Below, in pieces: positions 36,850 through 46,504 of a stretch of DNA of 64,000 nt. The stretch's first letter is position 1; every line of letters begins with the position of its first letter. Origin of the DNA: an uncultured Neptuniibacter sp. (GTDB taxonomy: Bacteria; Pseudomonadota; Gammaproteobacteria; Pseudomonadales; Balneatricaceae); contig NZ_CANMIR010000014.1 in the NCBI RefSeq assembly GCF_947498015.1, positions 1 to 64,000 of the forward strand. Reading direction: 5' to 3'. The notes beneath the pieces were generated by a model. The model saw nothing but the letters and a program-made list of their open reading frames with translations. It made no database searches and was not told the DNA's origin. A program made the position numbers and the translations under genes.

Positions 36850-37525
36850 GACAGCAGGCGTTGATAGCCTGTTGCTGCGTTTTTCCGACCGGGTCGAACC
36901 TGAGCTGATTAGCAGCATCGGTACGGCCTGTAATCTGCTGGAAAGTGCGCTTGATGATCTGATAGTCGATCTCGTTCCTTCATATACAACGCTTCTGGTG
37001 GTGTATGACCTGAACCGAGTGACCGAACAGGAGATCCGTTCACAGGTATTGTCTGTGCTTCAGCCGGAGCAAATACTGAGTTCTGAAAAGTTGGTTGTGG
37101 GCAAAACTGTGGTATTACCTGTCTGCTATGAACCCTCCCTCGCTCCAGATATGGAGCCGCTTCAAAAAGCACTCGGGCTGACCAGGGAGGAGATTATTCA
37201 GCTGCATACCGGACGGACCTATCAGGTCTATGCGGTTGGCTTTAGTCCAGGCTTTGGTTATCTGGGCGAGTTAGATCAACGTTTACAGCTTCCTCGTCAC
37301 GCCACCCCCAGAACCCGCGTGCCCGCGGGCTCAGTCGCCATTGCTGAGGCAAACACGGCTGTCTATCCACAGGAAACACCGGGTGGCTGGTGGTTAATTG
37401 GCTCAGCTCCCCTGCCTGTATTTGATAAAACTAAAGTGGATCCCTGTCTGTTCGTTGTGGGAGACCGGGTCAAATTTGAAGCTATTTCACTCTCCGAGTA
37501 TCAACGTCTCGAGGCATTGAGATGA
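36833..37525 (+). CDS. pxpB: 5-oxoprolinase subunit PxpB
   Basis: 230 residues of the KipI/AHS1 family; landmarks are the VYAVGFSPGFGYLGELD segment, PRHATPRTRVPAGSVAIAE and YPQETPGGWWLIG. It forms the ATP-dependent 5-oxoprolinase with PxpA and PxpC. It overlaps pxpA by 17 bases and pxpC by 4, so translation is coupled. Fusion proteins of B and C exist in other species; here they remain separate. Confidence 0.95.
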   Translation: MQLRIETAGVDSLLLRFSDRVEPELISSIGTACNLLESALDDLIVDLVPSYTTLLVVYDLNRVTEQEIRSQVLSVLQPEQILSSEKLVVGKTVVLPVCYEPSLAPDMEPLQKALGLTREEIIQLHTGRTYQVYAVGFSPGFGYLGELDQRLQLPRHATPRTRVPAGSVAIAEANTAVYPQETPGGWWLIGSAPLPVFDKTKVDPCLFVVGDRVKFEAISLSEYQRLEALR

Positions 37526-38448
37526 GTGGCCTGCGTGTCATAAAACCTGGTCCTTTCTCCCTGATTCAGGATCTGGGACGGTTCGGATATCAACATTATG
37601 GCGTGACCACCGGCGGTGCTTTGGATGAACATGCTGCCCGTTGGGCAAACCGACTATTGGAAAATACAGCGGATAAAGCGCTGTTGGAAGTAACGTTGGG
37701 TAATCTTGAGCTACAGGCGGAGCACTCTGTCTGGATCGCAATCACAGGCGCGGATTGTCCAATTCAGATCAATAATGAGAGCTGCGCAGGTTGGCAGACC
37801 CATTTTCTGGAGAAAGGTGATCGGATCACATTGGGGTGGGCTCGCAATGGTCAGCGTGCTTATCTGGCGGTGAAAGGCGGCTTCTCTCTGAGACCAGAGT
37901 TTGGCAGTTGTTCCACGGTCGTCCGTGAGGGGTTGGGGGGGATCGAAGGCAAGGCGTTAGCTGTTGAAGATCTTCTCCCTTGTCAGAACAGTTGTTCAGA
38001 TGATTTTATCTGTAACCGGGGGGTTCCCTACCGTTCTATACCGGATTATTCAGCACCCACAACACTCAGAGTGATATCCGGGTATCAGATCGATAACTTC
38101 TCACAGCAAAGCCGCTCTACCTTCTACTCGACACCTTATAAGGTCAAGGTCGAGAGTGATCGAATGGGGTACCGCCTTGAAGGAGCAGGGGTGTCCGCCG
38201 AAATAACAGGCATATTTTCTGAAGGTATCGCCTTTGGTGCCATTCAGATCCCTCCGGATGGGCAACCCATTATTATGCTGAAGGATCGGCAGACATTGGG
38301 TGGCTACCCGAAGATAGGAACCTTGCTACCGATAGATGCATTCAGACTGAGTCAGTGTCGACCGGGAACAGAGGTCTGCTTCGAACCTATATCACTGGCT
38401 GAGGGGCAGGAGATCATGCGACAGTTTTATCAGTTTTTTTCTGCCTGA
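37522..38448 (+). CDS. pxpC: 5-oxoprolinase subunit PxpC
   Basis: 308 residues of the KipA/AHS2 (biotin-dependent carboxylase-like) family: [27 protein letters not shown] at the start, AYLAVKGGF in the middle and [22 protein letters not shown] near the end, all diagnostic. The ATG overlaps the pxpB stop. The last codons overlap the end of the convergent yidD gene by about 19 bases (38430-38448), so the two mRNAs are antisense at their 3' ends. Confidence 0.95.
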   Translation: MSGLRVIKPGPFSLIQDLGRFGYQHYGVTTGGALDEHAARWANRLLENTADKALLEVTLGNLELQAEHSVWIAITGADCPIQINNESCAGWQTHFLEKGDRITLGWARNGQRAYLAVKGGFSLRPEFGSCSTVVREGLGGIEGKALAVEDLLPCQNSCSDDFICNRGVPYRSIPDYSAPTTLRVISGYQIDNFSQQSRSTFYSTPYKVKVESDRMGYRLEGAGVSAEITGIFSEGIAFGAIQIPPDGQPIIMLKDRQTLGGYPKIGTLLPIDAFRLSQCRPGTEVCFEPISLAEGQEIMRQFYQFFSA

Positions 38449-38732
38449 CCTTCCTCTTTATCAAGATTGTGGTTGTCACAGCTGCATCGTTCTTCCGAGC
38501 CGGGAACCGGATCATAACCTCCGTCGTTATAGGGATGACAACGGGCGATACGCCGTAGGCCCATCAATGTTCCTTTAATCGGGCCGTGAAGCTGTATCGC
38601 CTCGATCATATAGCTTGAACAGGTTGGGTAAAAACGACAGCGTGGTCCAATAACCGGACTGATTATGTAGCGATAGACGTTAACCAGCCCGATCAGAAGC
38701 CAGCTGAGGAGCTGTTTTAAATAAGTGATCAT
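38430..38732 (-). CDS. yidD: YidD membrane protein insertion efficiency factor
   Basis: 100 residues with the YidD signature [15 protein letters not shown] and [17 protein letters not shown], an N-terminal hydrophobic helix ([22 protein letters not shown]) and a Cys-containing acidic tail. YidD helps insert inner-membrane proteins. It normally lies between rnpA and yidC near oriC; here it stands alone next to pxpC, with phoH on the other side, so either the locus has been rearranged or this is a second copy. Confidence 0.93.
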   Translation of the reverse strand: MITYLKQLLSWLLIGLVNVYRYIISPVIGPRCRFYPTCSSYMIEAIQLHGPIKGTLMGLRRIARCHPYNDGGYDPVPGSEERCSCDNHNLDKEEGQAEKN

Positions 38733-38767
38733 AGTGTTTAGTTTAATTCAGCACGTTGCTTCGGGGC

Positions 38768-38801
38768 AAAAAAATACCGGGTAACAGACTGGGTCACCCG
38801 G
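38768..38801 (-). terminator. Rho-independent terminator (minus) between phoH and yidD
   Basis: Minus-strand stem CCGGGTGAC / GTTACCCGG (38793-38801 with 38777-38785, one G-T wobble), 7-base loop, then TATTTTTTT. It is the second hairpin after the phoH gene. Confidence 0.75.
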
Positions 38802-38954
38802 CAATATCTCAGGGGAGGATTAAGATAGCATTAAAACGCCATCTCAATTTTTGCAGTTGAGATCGTCTGCATAAAAAAGTTAAGGAGATCGATTATATCG
38901 GCTGGGAAATAGATTAAAAGATAAACAGTTGTTTTATTTTCGTAGATATGAACT

Positions 38955-38988
38955 AAAACAGCCCTGAGACATTATATCTTCAGGGCTG
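38955..38988 (-). terminator. Rho-independent terminator (minus) after phoH
   Basis: Minus-strand stem CAGCCCTGA / TCAGGGCTG (38980-38988 with 38959-38967), about 12-base loop, short TTTT tail. It lies 38 bases beyond the phoH stop. Confidence 0.7.
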
Positions 38989-39025
38989 CAGCGTTGTTGG
39001 TACTTTGGTCGATCGGGGAAAGTAC

Positions 39026-40420
39026 TTAGAGATGTTCCTCCGCATACTCCGCCAGTCTGGAGCGGAAAATTCCCTCTAGATGGATGTTGGCGGCGCCATC
39101 ATAATCCTTAAACCTTTCAACAAGATAGGTCAGGCCTGAGGTGAGAGGTGTCAGGTAGTTGGAGTCGATTTGAGCAAGGTTGCCCAGGCAGATCAGTTTG
39201 GAGCCTTTGCCACAACGAGTGACGATCGTTTTGAGTTGTGACGGTGTCAGGTTCTGCGCTTCATCTAGCAGAACAATCGCATCCTGTATGCTGCGACCAC
39301 GGATAAAGTTCAGTGATTTAAACTGAATATTAGCCTGTTCAATTGCATATTTGACACTGCTTTGTGGTCGTTCATCCTGTTCATGCATCGCTTCAAGGTT
39401 ATCCTGAATAGCGCTGAGCCAGGGGGTCATCTTCTCCTCTTCCGTACCGGGCAGGAAGCCGATATCTTCTGCGACCGGAGGGGTTGAGCGGGTGACGATA
39501 ATCTTATTGTAACGGCGCTGCTCAATCACCATCTCCAGTGCACAAGCCAGCGCGATCAGGGTTTTACCGGAACCGGCGGCACCGTTGAGAATCACCAGAT
39601 CCAGATCTGGATCCAGAACGGCATCCATTGCAAACGCCTGAAAAATATTGATCGGTTCGATACCCCAACAGTTCTGCTGCATCAGGCGATCCACACCCAG
39701 ATCCATCAGGGTCACCTGTTGGTCCTGAACCGAGGTGACACGCGCTGCAAACTCCTCGGAATCATCATAAATATATTCACAAGGGTAGGTTTCAGGAAGA
39801 ATACTCTGATCTATCTGATGAAAGGTGTGGCTGCCCTCCTGATAACTTTTGACGTTCTCGACCCGCTCCCAGATATTACCTTCCAGATTGCAATGACCGG
39901 CCGGTAGTAATTCAATATCTGAAACCAGTTGGTCTGTACGGTAATCTTCTACCCGCTTTAAACCTGCACCCAGCGCTTTCAGGCGCATATTGATATCTTT
40001 GGTGACCAGGATAATCTCACGGTGTGGATTGGTCGCCTGAAGATGTAGTGCACAGTTGATAATCTGATTATCTTTATTCGCGTTTTGAGGCAGGAACCCC
40101 TGTCTTGCGGTCAGTTCGTGGTCTGGAAAGATGCTCAGCTGACCCAGTTTCATATCACTGTTTGCAGCGGTGATAGGGATCTCTATATCAACCCCTTTGG
40201 TAATTTCGGTCGCATCCTCTGCTTTACTGATGATGTCATCAATGGCGCGAATAGCTGCGCGTGCCTCCTGAGAAACATTTTTTTTGCGGTCCTTTATATC
40301 GTCTAACTCTTCAAGAACCGTCATCGGAATGGTGATGTCCTGTTCTTTAAATTCATACAGACACTTAGGGTCATGCAGGAGTACGTTGGTGTCGAGAATA
40401 TAGAGTTTAGAGGCGGTCAT
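39026..40420 (-). CDS. PhoH family protein with N-terminal PIN domain (PhoH2 type)
   Basis: 464 residues. The N-terminal PIN RNase-like domain starts YILDTNVLLHDP and carries VLEELDDIKDRK (acidic metal ligands), residues about 1-140. The C-terminal PhoH ATPase has Walker A GAAGSGKTLIALACA and Walker B VLLDEAQNLTP. PhoH2-type proteins couple RNA unwinding to PIN cleavage, usually as part of toxin-antitoxin-like or stress functions, though this fusion is also widespread as a housekeeping gene. No antitoxin-like partner is adjacent. Confidence 0.92.
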   Translation of the reverse strand: MTASKLYILDTNVLLHDPKCLYEFKEQDITIPMTVLEELDDIKDRKKNVSQEARAAIRAIDDIISKAEDATEITKGVDIEIPITAANSDMKLGQLSIFPDHELTARQGFLPQNANKDNQIINCALHLQATNPHREIILVTKDINMRLKALGAGLKRVEDYRTDQLVSDIELLPAGHCNLEGNIWERVENVKSYQEGSHTFHQIDQSILPETYPCEYIYDDSEEFAARVTSVQDQQVTLMDLGVDRLMQQNCWGIEPINIFQAFAMDAVLDPDLDLVILNGAAGSGKTLIALACALEMVIEQRRYNKIIVTRSTPPVAEDIGFLPGTEEEKMTPWLSAIQDNLEAMHEQDERPQSSVKYAIEQANIQFKSLNFIRGRSIQDAIVLLDEAQNLTPSQLKTIVTRCGKGSKLICLGNLAQIDSNYLTPLTSGLTYLVERFKDYDGAANIHLEGIFRSRLAEYAEEHL

Positions 40421-40711
40421 AGCCGGTTCCTTCTATAGCCGAGGGGGTAGTACAAACCATGGGACGGTTTGATTCAGGGCGAGTGCGACAAAACCTGGAA
40501 GCAGGGGCCGCAATTTTTTTGATTCTGTTGCAGACGCTAGGTGAAATCTGATCCACTGCGAACTCTCAGATAAATACTGAACATCTGACCTGACTCCGAC
40601 ACTCCTGTCAGAGGTGCGCATGGCAAGACAGGCCAGCTCTCTATAGATTAGTCTAGTAATACATCTGTTGCCGGAGTATGACAAGGGGCAAATTGAATAT
40701 GAGGATGAACC

Positions 40712-41422
40712 ATGGCGATTGAATCGATTGTAATTTTAACCGGGGCGGGTATCTCAGCAGAGTCCGGCATCCGTACATTCAGAGCAGCCGATGGCCTTTG
40801 GGAGAATCACCGTGTCGAGGATGTGGCAACGCCTGAAGCATATCAGCGGGATCCGGAATTAGTTCATCGGTTTTACAACGAGCGTCGTGAGCAACTGCTA
40901 TCCGAACCGGTGAAGCCCAACGCCGGTCATCAGGCATTAGCACAGCTGGAGAGAGAATTTCCGGGAGAAGTGTTGCTGGTGACGCAGAATATAGACAATC
41001 TGCATGAACGTGCGGGCAGCCAGAAACTGCTGCATATGCACGGTGAGTTGCTGAATATGCGCTGTAGCGATACGGGACTCATCTATCGTACGGAGGGCCA
41101 TACCCAGCCTGATCATCGGTGTGAATGTTGTGGTGAGAGGGGACGTTTACGGCCCGATATTGTCTGGTTTGGCGAGATGCCGATGTATATGGAGCAGATC
41201 TATACCGCTCTGGAGGGGTGTGATCTTTTTATATCGATCGGTACCTCTGGGCATGTATACCCCGCAGCGGGATTTGTCGAGGTGGCGAATGCTGCCGGTG
41301 CGTTATCCGTTGAACTCAATCTGGAGCCCTCCCGGGTAGAATCAGCGTTTGATCACCGTATCTATGGGCCTGCCAGCGAAGTTGTTCCGGAATTTGTCAG
41401 GGATATATTAAAGCAAGTTTAA
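40712..41422 (+). CDS. cobB: Sirtuin NAD-dependent protein deacylase CobB
   Basis: 236 residues. GAGISAESGIRTFRAADGLW at the N-terminus, catalytic-loop TQNIDNLHERAG followed by the active His in LLHMHGEL, and zinc ligands in MRCSDTG and RCECCGE. The FYNERRE stretch supplies a YxxR motif typical of class III sirtuins that favour succinyl- or malonyl-lysine. It removes acyl groups from lysines, making O-acyl-ADP-ribose. The start follows an AGGATGAACC site. Single gene. Confidence 0.92.
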   Translation: MAIESIVILTGAGISAESGIRTFRAADGLWENHRVEDVATPEAYQRDPELVHRFYNERREQLLSEPVKPNAGHQALAQLEREFPGEVLLVTQNIDNLHERAGSQKLLHMHGELLNMRCSDTGLIYRTEGHTQPDHRCECCGERGRLRPDIVWFGEMPMYMEQIYTALEGCDLFISIGTSGHVYPAAGFVEVANAAGALSVELNLEPSRVESAFDHRIYGPASEVVPEFVRDILKQV

Positions 41423-41685
41423 ATACCTGTTTGATTTTTAAGCAGTTTTTGCGTTTTTTGTTTCTGTCTACTAGAGTGAAGTACGGAACTTCACAAAGTT
41501 GTCGGCTGTCTTAAGCTCTGTTGAATGTGAATTTTTCTGCTGTGTACCTTTCAAAAATTTCTCAATTTCTTCCAGATTCACAGAACAGTAACAACAGAGA
41601 TCTAACAATATACCGACTTTATTTGCTATTTGTTGGCCTGGTTGAGGGGAACCGTTAACCAACCGGTGCCATGGAGGTGGTCATT

Positions 41686-43077
41686 ATGATGACAGAACAG
41701 TATGTAACCACCAGTGTTACGCCACTCGAAAGTTTAAATTCTCTCTCTCCCTATGAGATCGATAAACTCCAGGATGCCAGTCAAGGGGGACTGTACCGTT
41801 TATTTCGTCAGTGCTCTCTGGCCGTTCTTAACAGCGGTAGTGAATTAGACAGTACCAAGCTGGTGCTGGATAAATATGCAAAATTTGATATTAAAATCAG
41901 TCAGAAACATCGCAGCGTACAGCTTGAACTGATGAATGCTCCCGCTACCGCGTTTGTAAATGGAGAGCTTATTACCGGTATTCGTGAGCACCTGTTTTCC
42001 GTGCTGCGGGATCTGCTGTATGTGGGAACGGAGCTGGATATTTGTTGCCCGGGTGCTAATGAATCTGAAGCGACTACCAATATGGTGTTCCACATTTTAC
42101 GCCATGCGGATGCTATCAGGCCGCATATCAAACCCGATCTGGTTGTCTGCTGGGGCGGTCACTCGATCAACCGTGTTGAGTATGAGTACACCAAAACGGT
42201 GGGCTATGAGATGGGGTTGAGAGGACTCAATATCTGTACAGGTTGTGGCCCAGGTGCGATGAAGGGGCCGATGAAAGGTGCCACCATCTCGCATGCTAAA
42301 CAACGGATCAAAGATGGTCGCTACGTTGGGATCTCGGAGCCGGGGATTATTGCCGCAGAGAGCCCGAATCCAATTGTGAATGAACTGATCATTATGCCTG
42401 ATATTGAAAAGAGGCTAGAAGCGTTTGTTCGTTTGGGGCACGGGATTGTCGTCTTTCCAGGGGGGGCAGGCACCGCGGAAGAGATCCTCTATATTCTGGG
42501 GCTGTTGCTACATGAAAAAAATCATAATCTGCCGTTCCCGTTGGTATTGACCGGCCCTGCCGGTAGCGAAGCGTATTTTGAGACAGTGGATAACTTTATT
42601 CGGGCGACACTGGGGGATAGTGCGGCAGAGCGCTATCAGATCATTATCGATGATCCCCATCAGGTTGCTGAAGTGATGCGCGAGGGGCTTGAGCGGGTCA
42701 CGGATTACCGTAAAGCGACCAGTGAGTCATTTCATTACAACTGGCAGCTCTTCATCCCTGAAGCGTTCCAGCAGCCTTTTGAACCGACACATGAAAACAT
42801 GTCACAACTTAATCTGGTGAAAGATCAGTCTGACTTTGATCTGGCAGCCAATCTTCGCAAGGCTCTGTCTGGGATTGTTGCCGGCAATGTTAAAGAACCG
42901 GGTATCCGAGCGATCGAAGAGAGTGGCCCCTTTGAAATCTGCGGTGAAGAAAAGATTATGCAACCGATGGATCAACTTCTGGCATCATTTGTGGAACAGC
43001 GTCGGATGAAGATCAACTATCAGGAGTATCAGCCCTGCTATCGCCTAAAGCCTGAGCTGGAAACTACAGAAGCGTAA
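41686..43077 (+). CDS. ppnN: Nucleotide 5'-monophosphate nucleosidase PpnN (YgdH)
   Basis: 463 residues. The LOG-family core motif FPGGAGTAEEILY (about residues 263-275) is preceded by CTGCGPGAMKGPMKGA and followed by conserved N- and C-terminal extensions, as in PpnN. The enzyme cleaves NMPs to base and ribose-5-phosphate and is stimulated by (p)ppGpp in E. coli. The frame starts at ATG 41671, but GGAGGT (41673-41678) lies 7 bases before ATG 41686, which is the real start. Convergent with putA. Confidence 0.93.
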   Translation: MMTEQYVTTSVTPLESLNSLSPYEIDKLQDASQGGLYRLFRQCSLAVLNSGSELDSTKLVLDKYAKFDIKISQKHRSVQLELMNAPATAFVNGELITGIREHLFSVLRDLLYVGTELDICCPGANESEATTNMVFHILRHADAIRPHIKPDLVVCWGGHSINRVEYEYTKTVGYEMGLRGLNICTGCGPGAMKGPMKGATISHAKQRIKDGRYVGISEPGIIAAESPNPIVNELIIMPDIEKRLEAFVRLGHGIVVFPGGAGTAEEILYILGLLLHEKNHNLPFPLVLTGPAGSEAYFETVDNFIRATLGDSAAERYQIIIDDPHQVAEVMREGLERVTDYRKATSESFHYNWQLFIPEAFQQPFEPTHENMSQLNLVKDQSDFDLAANLRKALSGIVAGNVKEPGIRAIEESGPFEICGEEKIMQPMDQLLASFVEQRRMKINYQEYQPCYRLKPELETTEA

Positions 43078-43100
43078 CGCCGTATAATGATGGAGTGGGG

Positions 43101-46100
43101 CTACTCCGAGCTGAGTAGCTCCCTATTTCCCCCCGATGCCGTTGTATTGCGGCTGACCGTTTTCTCAGTGATAAAACGTTTCAGATAGTTAGGGCCTCCA
43201 GCTTTGGGGCCAGTACCGGATAATCCCATTCCGCCGAAGGGTTGGGATGCAACGATGGCGCCAACCTGATCGCGATTGATGTAGATATTGCCCACCTCTG
43301 CCTGTTGTGTAATCTTCTCAATAAGGTGATCGTTGCGAGAGTGAACCCCCAACGTCAGACCATAGCCACTCCGGTTGATCTCATTAATAATCCGATCCAG
43401 ATTCTCTTTGTTGAAGCGGATGATGTGGAGTACAGGCCCGAACACCTCATCACTGAGTTCATCGAAAGAGTGCAGCCGGATCAGGGTTGGGGGGACATAG
43501 TTAGCGTGATAGTGCTCCTCACTCAGAGGTAGCTCAAAGATAACCCTCTTCTGAACCCGACAACGTTCAATATGTTCAAAGATATGATCCATCGCTTGTT
43601 TATGGATCACCGGACCGATATCGGTCGAAAGATCGGTTGGGGAGCCTATCTTCAGGTTTTGTATCGCACCGATCAGTTTAGCTTCGACCAGAGGGGCTAC
43701 CTCCTCTTGCAGATAGAGCACCCTCAGGGCCGAACATCGCTGCCCGGCACTGTTAAATGCCGAGCGGATGATATCCAGGACAACCTGTTCGACCAATGCC
43801 GTGCTATCCACCACCATCGCATTGATTCCGCCAGTTTCGGCAATCAGAGGGATAATCGAACCTCCATGGCGATCTGCTAAACGCCGATTAATTGCTGAAG
43901 CACTATAGGATGAACCGGTAAATGCCACGCCGTTGATACGCGTATCGGTTAACAGTGCACTGGACTGTTCATCACCCTGAAAGGGGATTAGTTGCAGACT
44001 GTGTTCGGGCAGACCAGCCTGATACCAGAGCTCCACAGCTTTAAATGCGATTAGCGAGGTTGCAGAGGCAGGTTTGGCTAAAACGGTATTACCGGTGACA
44101 AGTGCAGCAGCAATCTGACCGGTGAAAATTGCCAGAGGAAAATTCCAGGGGCTGATACAGATAAATACACCACGGCCCTGATATGAGAGCTGATTTTCCT
44201 CTCCGGTGACAGAGCGCAGTATAACGGGGGCAAGCTGCTCCTCGGCGAGATTGGCATAGTAGTAACAGAAATCGATCGCTTCGCGAAGCTCATCTAAGGC
44301 ATCGGGGAGCGTCTTTCCCGCTTCCAGAATGCAGAGGCCTACCAGCGTTTTTCGGTTCTGTTCCAGCAGATCGGCAAAGCGGCGCAGAATATCGGCGCGT
44401 TCGCTCACCTCCAGATCACGCCATAGCGGCGCGAAGTGCTCAGCTGTGCTGATCGCCTGTTTAACCAGTTCAGCGGGCGCTGTGCTTCTATAGCCGATAA
44501 CCTGATCAGGTTGATGGCAGGCGTAGACAGGGCTGAGGTTTTCACCCTCCATAATCTCACCCGCGATGATCGGTTGGGCGACCCACTGTTCTCTATCCAG
44601 GTCATGTATCGCCTCATTCCACAGCTGCCAGTTGCTAAGGCTGCCTAAATTCTCTCCGAGTGAGTTCTCCCGAGTTGGCTGGTAGATGTCACGGGGACGC
44701 TGTAATCGTTGAGGGGAGTTATCGGTCAGTATCTCACAGGGGGAGCGGATAAGATGTTGGATCTCTGTATCGGGGTTGTTGAGTTGAAACATGAACGATG
44801 AGTTTGCACCGTTCTCTAGTAACCGCCGTACCAGATAGGGCAGTAGCAGATGTTGCTCTCCAATCGGGGCATAGATGCGGCAGGGTATGTTCTCTGATCG
44901 CTGTATCTCTTCATAGAGGGCAACACCCATGCCATGCAGTCGTTGGAATTCGAAATGATGATCTGAACTGATGGCGCAGATCTCAGCAATGGTGCGTGCG
45001 TTGTGGGTCGCAAATTGTGGTATCAGTTTGTGGCACGGCTCTGAGAGCATTAATCGGCTACAGGTCAGGTAGGAGAGATCGGTCGCTGCTTTCTGTGTAT
45101 AGACTGGGTAATCCTCTAGCCCCGCCTGTTGAGCGCGTTTGATCTCACTATCCCAGTAAGCACCTTTGACCAATCTGACCGGGATGGCAGTATCACAGTC
45201 GTCTGCCAGAACCTGTAGCCAGCGAATCACCGGTAGAGCGCGTTTACTATAGGCTTGTACTGCCAGACCCAGCTTTCCCCACCCCTGGCAGATCTCACTT
45301 CGTAGAAGTTGTTCAAAGATAAGCAGAGTCAGTTCCAGTCGATCCGATTCCTCCGCATCAACAGTCAAAGCTATATCCAGATGACGAGCGGTCACTGTCA
45401 GTTGAAAAAGGCGATGCAGAAGTTGTTTCTGTACCTGCTCAAACTGGCTGTTTTCAAAGCGGGGGTGGAGCGCTGATAATTTTATAGAGATGCTGGTGGT
45501 ATCTTCGCTGTTTTGTTCGCCTGCCGCCTGAATCGCTTCCATATAAGCATTGAAGTAATGCTCCACATCTTCAGAACAGATGGCCGCTTCACCCAGCATA
45601 TCGAATGAAAAACGGGTTTTGTCTGGGCTGTAATCATTGCGTTGAAGCAGGGCTGTGGGTATATCCTCAGCGAAGACAAACTGCTGCCCAAGCTGTTTTA
45701 TGGCGAATACCAGCGCTTTATGCACAGTAGCGTTACCGGTTTTCTGCCAGAGATGTTCGAGAATTCCCTCTGGTGAATGCTCAGTATTGAGTAACTGCTG
45801 GCTGAGCGCAATTCCCCATAACGTGGTGTTTTCTATCAGGCCGCTCTCCTGCCTGTTTGTGAACAGTTGCTCTAGTTGTATCGATTCCAGTTTATCCTGT
45901 ATCAGCGCAGCCGCGGATTGCACATCGGGTACCCTTAGCAGAGCTTCCGCCAGCGAGAGCAGAGCAATCCCCTCTTCACTGTTAAGGCCAAAACGAGCCA
46001 TAAGTTCACTGACTGAAAAGGTGGATACAGGCTGTGCTCTTATCTGCTCGATCCATTCTGTAGCCTGTTCTGATGCACTATCACTCTCTTCTGCCAGCGT

Positions 46101-46235
46101 GGTCATCTCCTCTGTCAGAGAAGATTCTGAGCAACAGTAGTAGTCATTGATCGCATGCCACAAGCTATCCTGATCATCGGCGGAAAAGTCTGAAGTGAGG
46201 AGTTCTTTTACAGAGAGCATAACTGATGCGTCCAT
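43101..46235 (-). CDS. putA: Bifunctional proline dehydrogenase / P5C dehydrogenase PutA (type A)
   Basis: 1044 residues. The N-terminal arm and FAD-binding proline dehydrogenase barrel cover about 60-480. The L-glutamate-gamma-semialdehyde dehydrogenase domain follows, with IAETGGINAMVV (general base Glu) and SAGQRCSALRV (catalytic Cys). The N-terminal ribbon-helix-helix repressor domain seen in E. coli PutA is absent and there is no large C-terminal flap, giving the compact type A architecture. It oxidises proline to glutamate with substrate channelling. No putP is adjacent. Confidence 0.95.
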   Translation of the reverse strand: MDASVMLSVKELLTSDFSADDQDSLWHAINDYYCCSESSLTEEMTTLAEESDSASEQATEWIEQIRAQPVSTFSVSELMARFGLNSEEGIALLSLAEALLRVPDVQSAAALIQDKLESIQLEQLFTNRQESGLIENTTLWGIALSQQLLNTEHSPEGILEHLWQKTGNATVHKALVFAIKQLGQQFVFAEDIPTALLQRNDYSPDKTRFSFDMLGEAAICSEDVEHYFNAYMEAIQAAGEQNSEDTTSISIKLSALHPRFENSQFEQVQKQLLHRLFQLTVTARHLDIALTVDAEESDRLELTLLIFEQLLRSEICQGWGKLGLAVQAYSKRALPVIRWLQVLADDCDTAIPVRLVKGAYWDSEIKRAQQAGLEDYPVYTQKAATDLSYLTCSRLMLSEPCHKLIPQFATHNARTIAEICAISSDHHFEFQRLHGMGVALYEEIQRSENIPCRIYAPIGEQHLLLPYLVRRLLENGANSSFMFQLNNPDTEIQHLIRSPCEILTDNSPQRLQRPRDIYQPTRENSLGENLGSLSNWQLWNEAIHDLDREQWVAQPIIAGEIMEGENLSPVYACHQPDQVIGYRSTAPAELVKQAISTAEHFAPLWRDLEVSERADILRRFADLLEQNRKTLVGLCILEAGKTLPDALDELREAIDFCYYYANLAEEQLAPVILRSVTGEENQLSYQGRGVFICISPWNFPLAIFTGQIAAALVTGNTVLAKPASATSLIAFKAVELWYQAGLPEHSLQLIPFQGDEQSSALLTDTRINGVAFTGSSYSASAINRRLADRHGGSIIPLIAETGGINAMVVDSTALVEQVVLDIIRSAFNSAGQRCSALRVLYLQEEVAPLVEAKLIGAIQNLKIGSPTDLSTDIGPVIHKQAMDHIFEHIERCRVQKRVIFELPLSEEHYHANYVPPTLIRLHSFDELSDEVFGPVLHIIRFNKENLDRIINEINRSGYGLTLGVHSRNDHLIEKITQQAEVGNIYINRDQVGAIVASQPFGGMGLSGTGPKAGGPNYLKRFITEKTVSRNTTASGGNRELLSSE

Positions 46236-46504
46236 ATGCTTTTCTCAACAGTGTAGACGAAGAGCAAAGCCCCAGGCTATGACCGGGGGGATAATTCAGC
46301 ATGTAGATGATCATTTTTTTGTAAGAGAAATAAGGAGTTAGCATCTGTAGAGAGGTGCCAGGTGCTGTGGAACCCATTGATTCGGGGCGGGCAAGGTGTT
46401 GGCTTTAATCCGGGCTTGAATTTAGACTGATGTTTGAGGGAACTATCTGATGGTTAGAAGCTTCTCAAGTGGAACAGGTTTAATTTAGCCATGAACGGAG
46501 AGTT

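Noticed and set aside
43096..43124. Hairpin spanning the ends of ppnN and putA (GGGCTACTC / GAGTAGCTCCC)
   Set aside because: It overlaps the putA stop codon and lacks a T tail on either strand; probably coincidental coding sequence.
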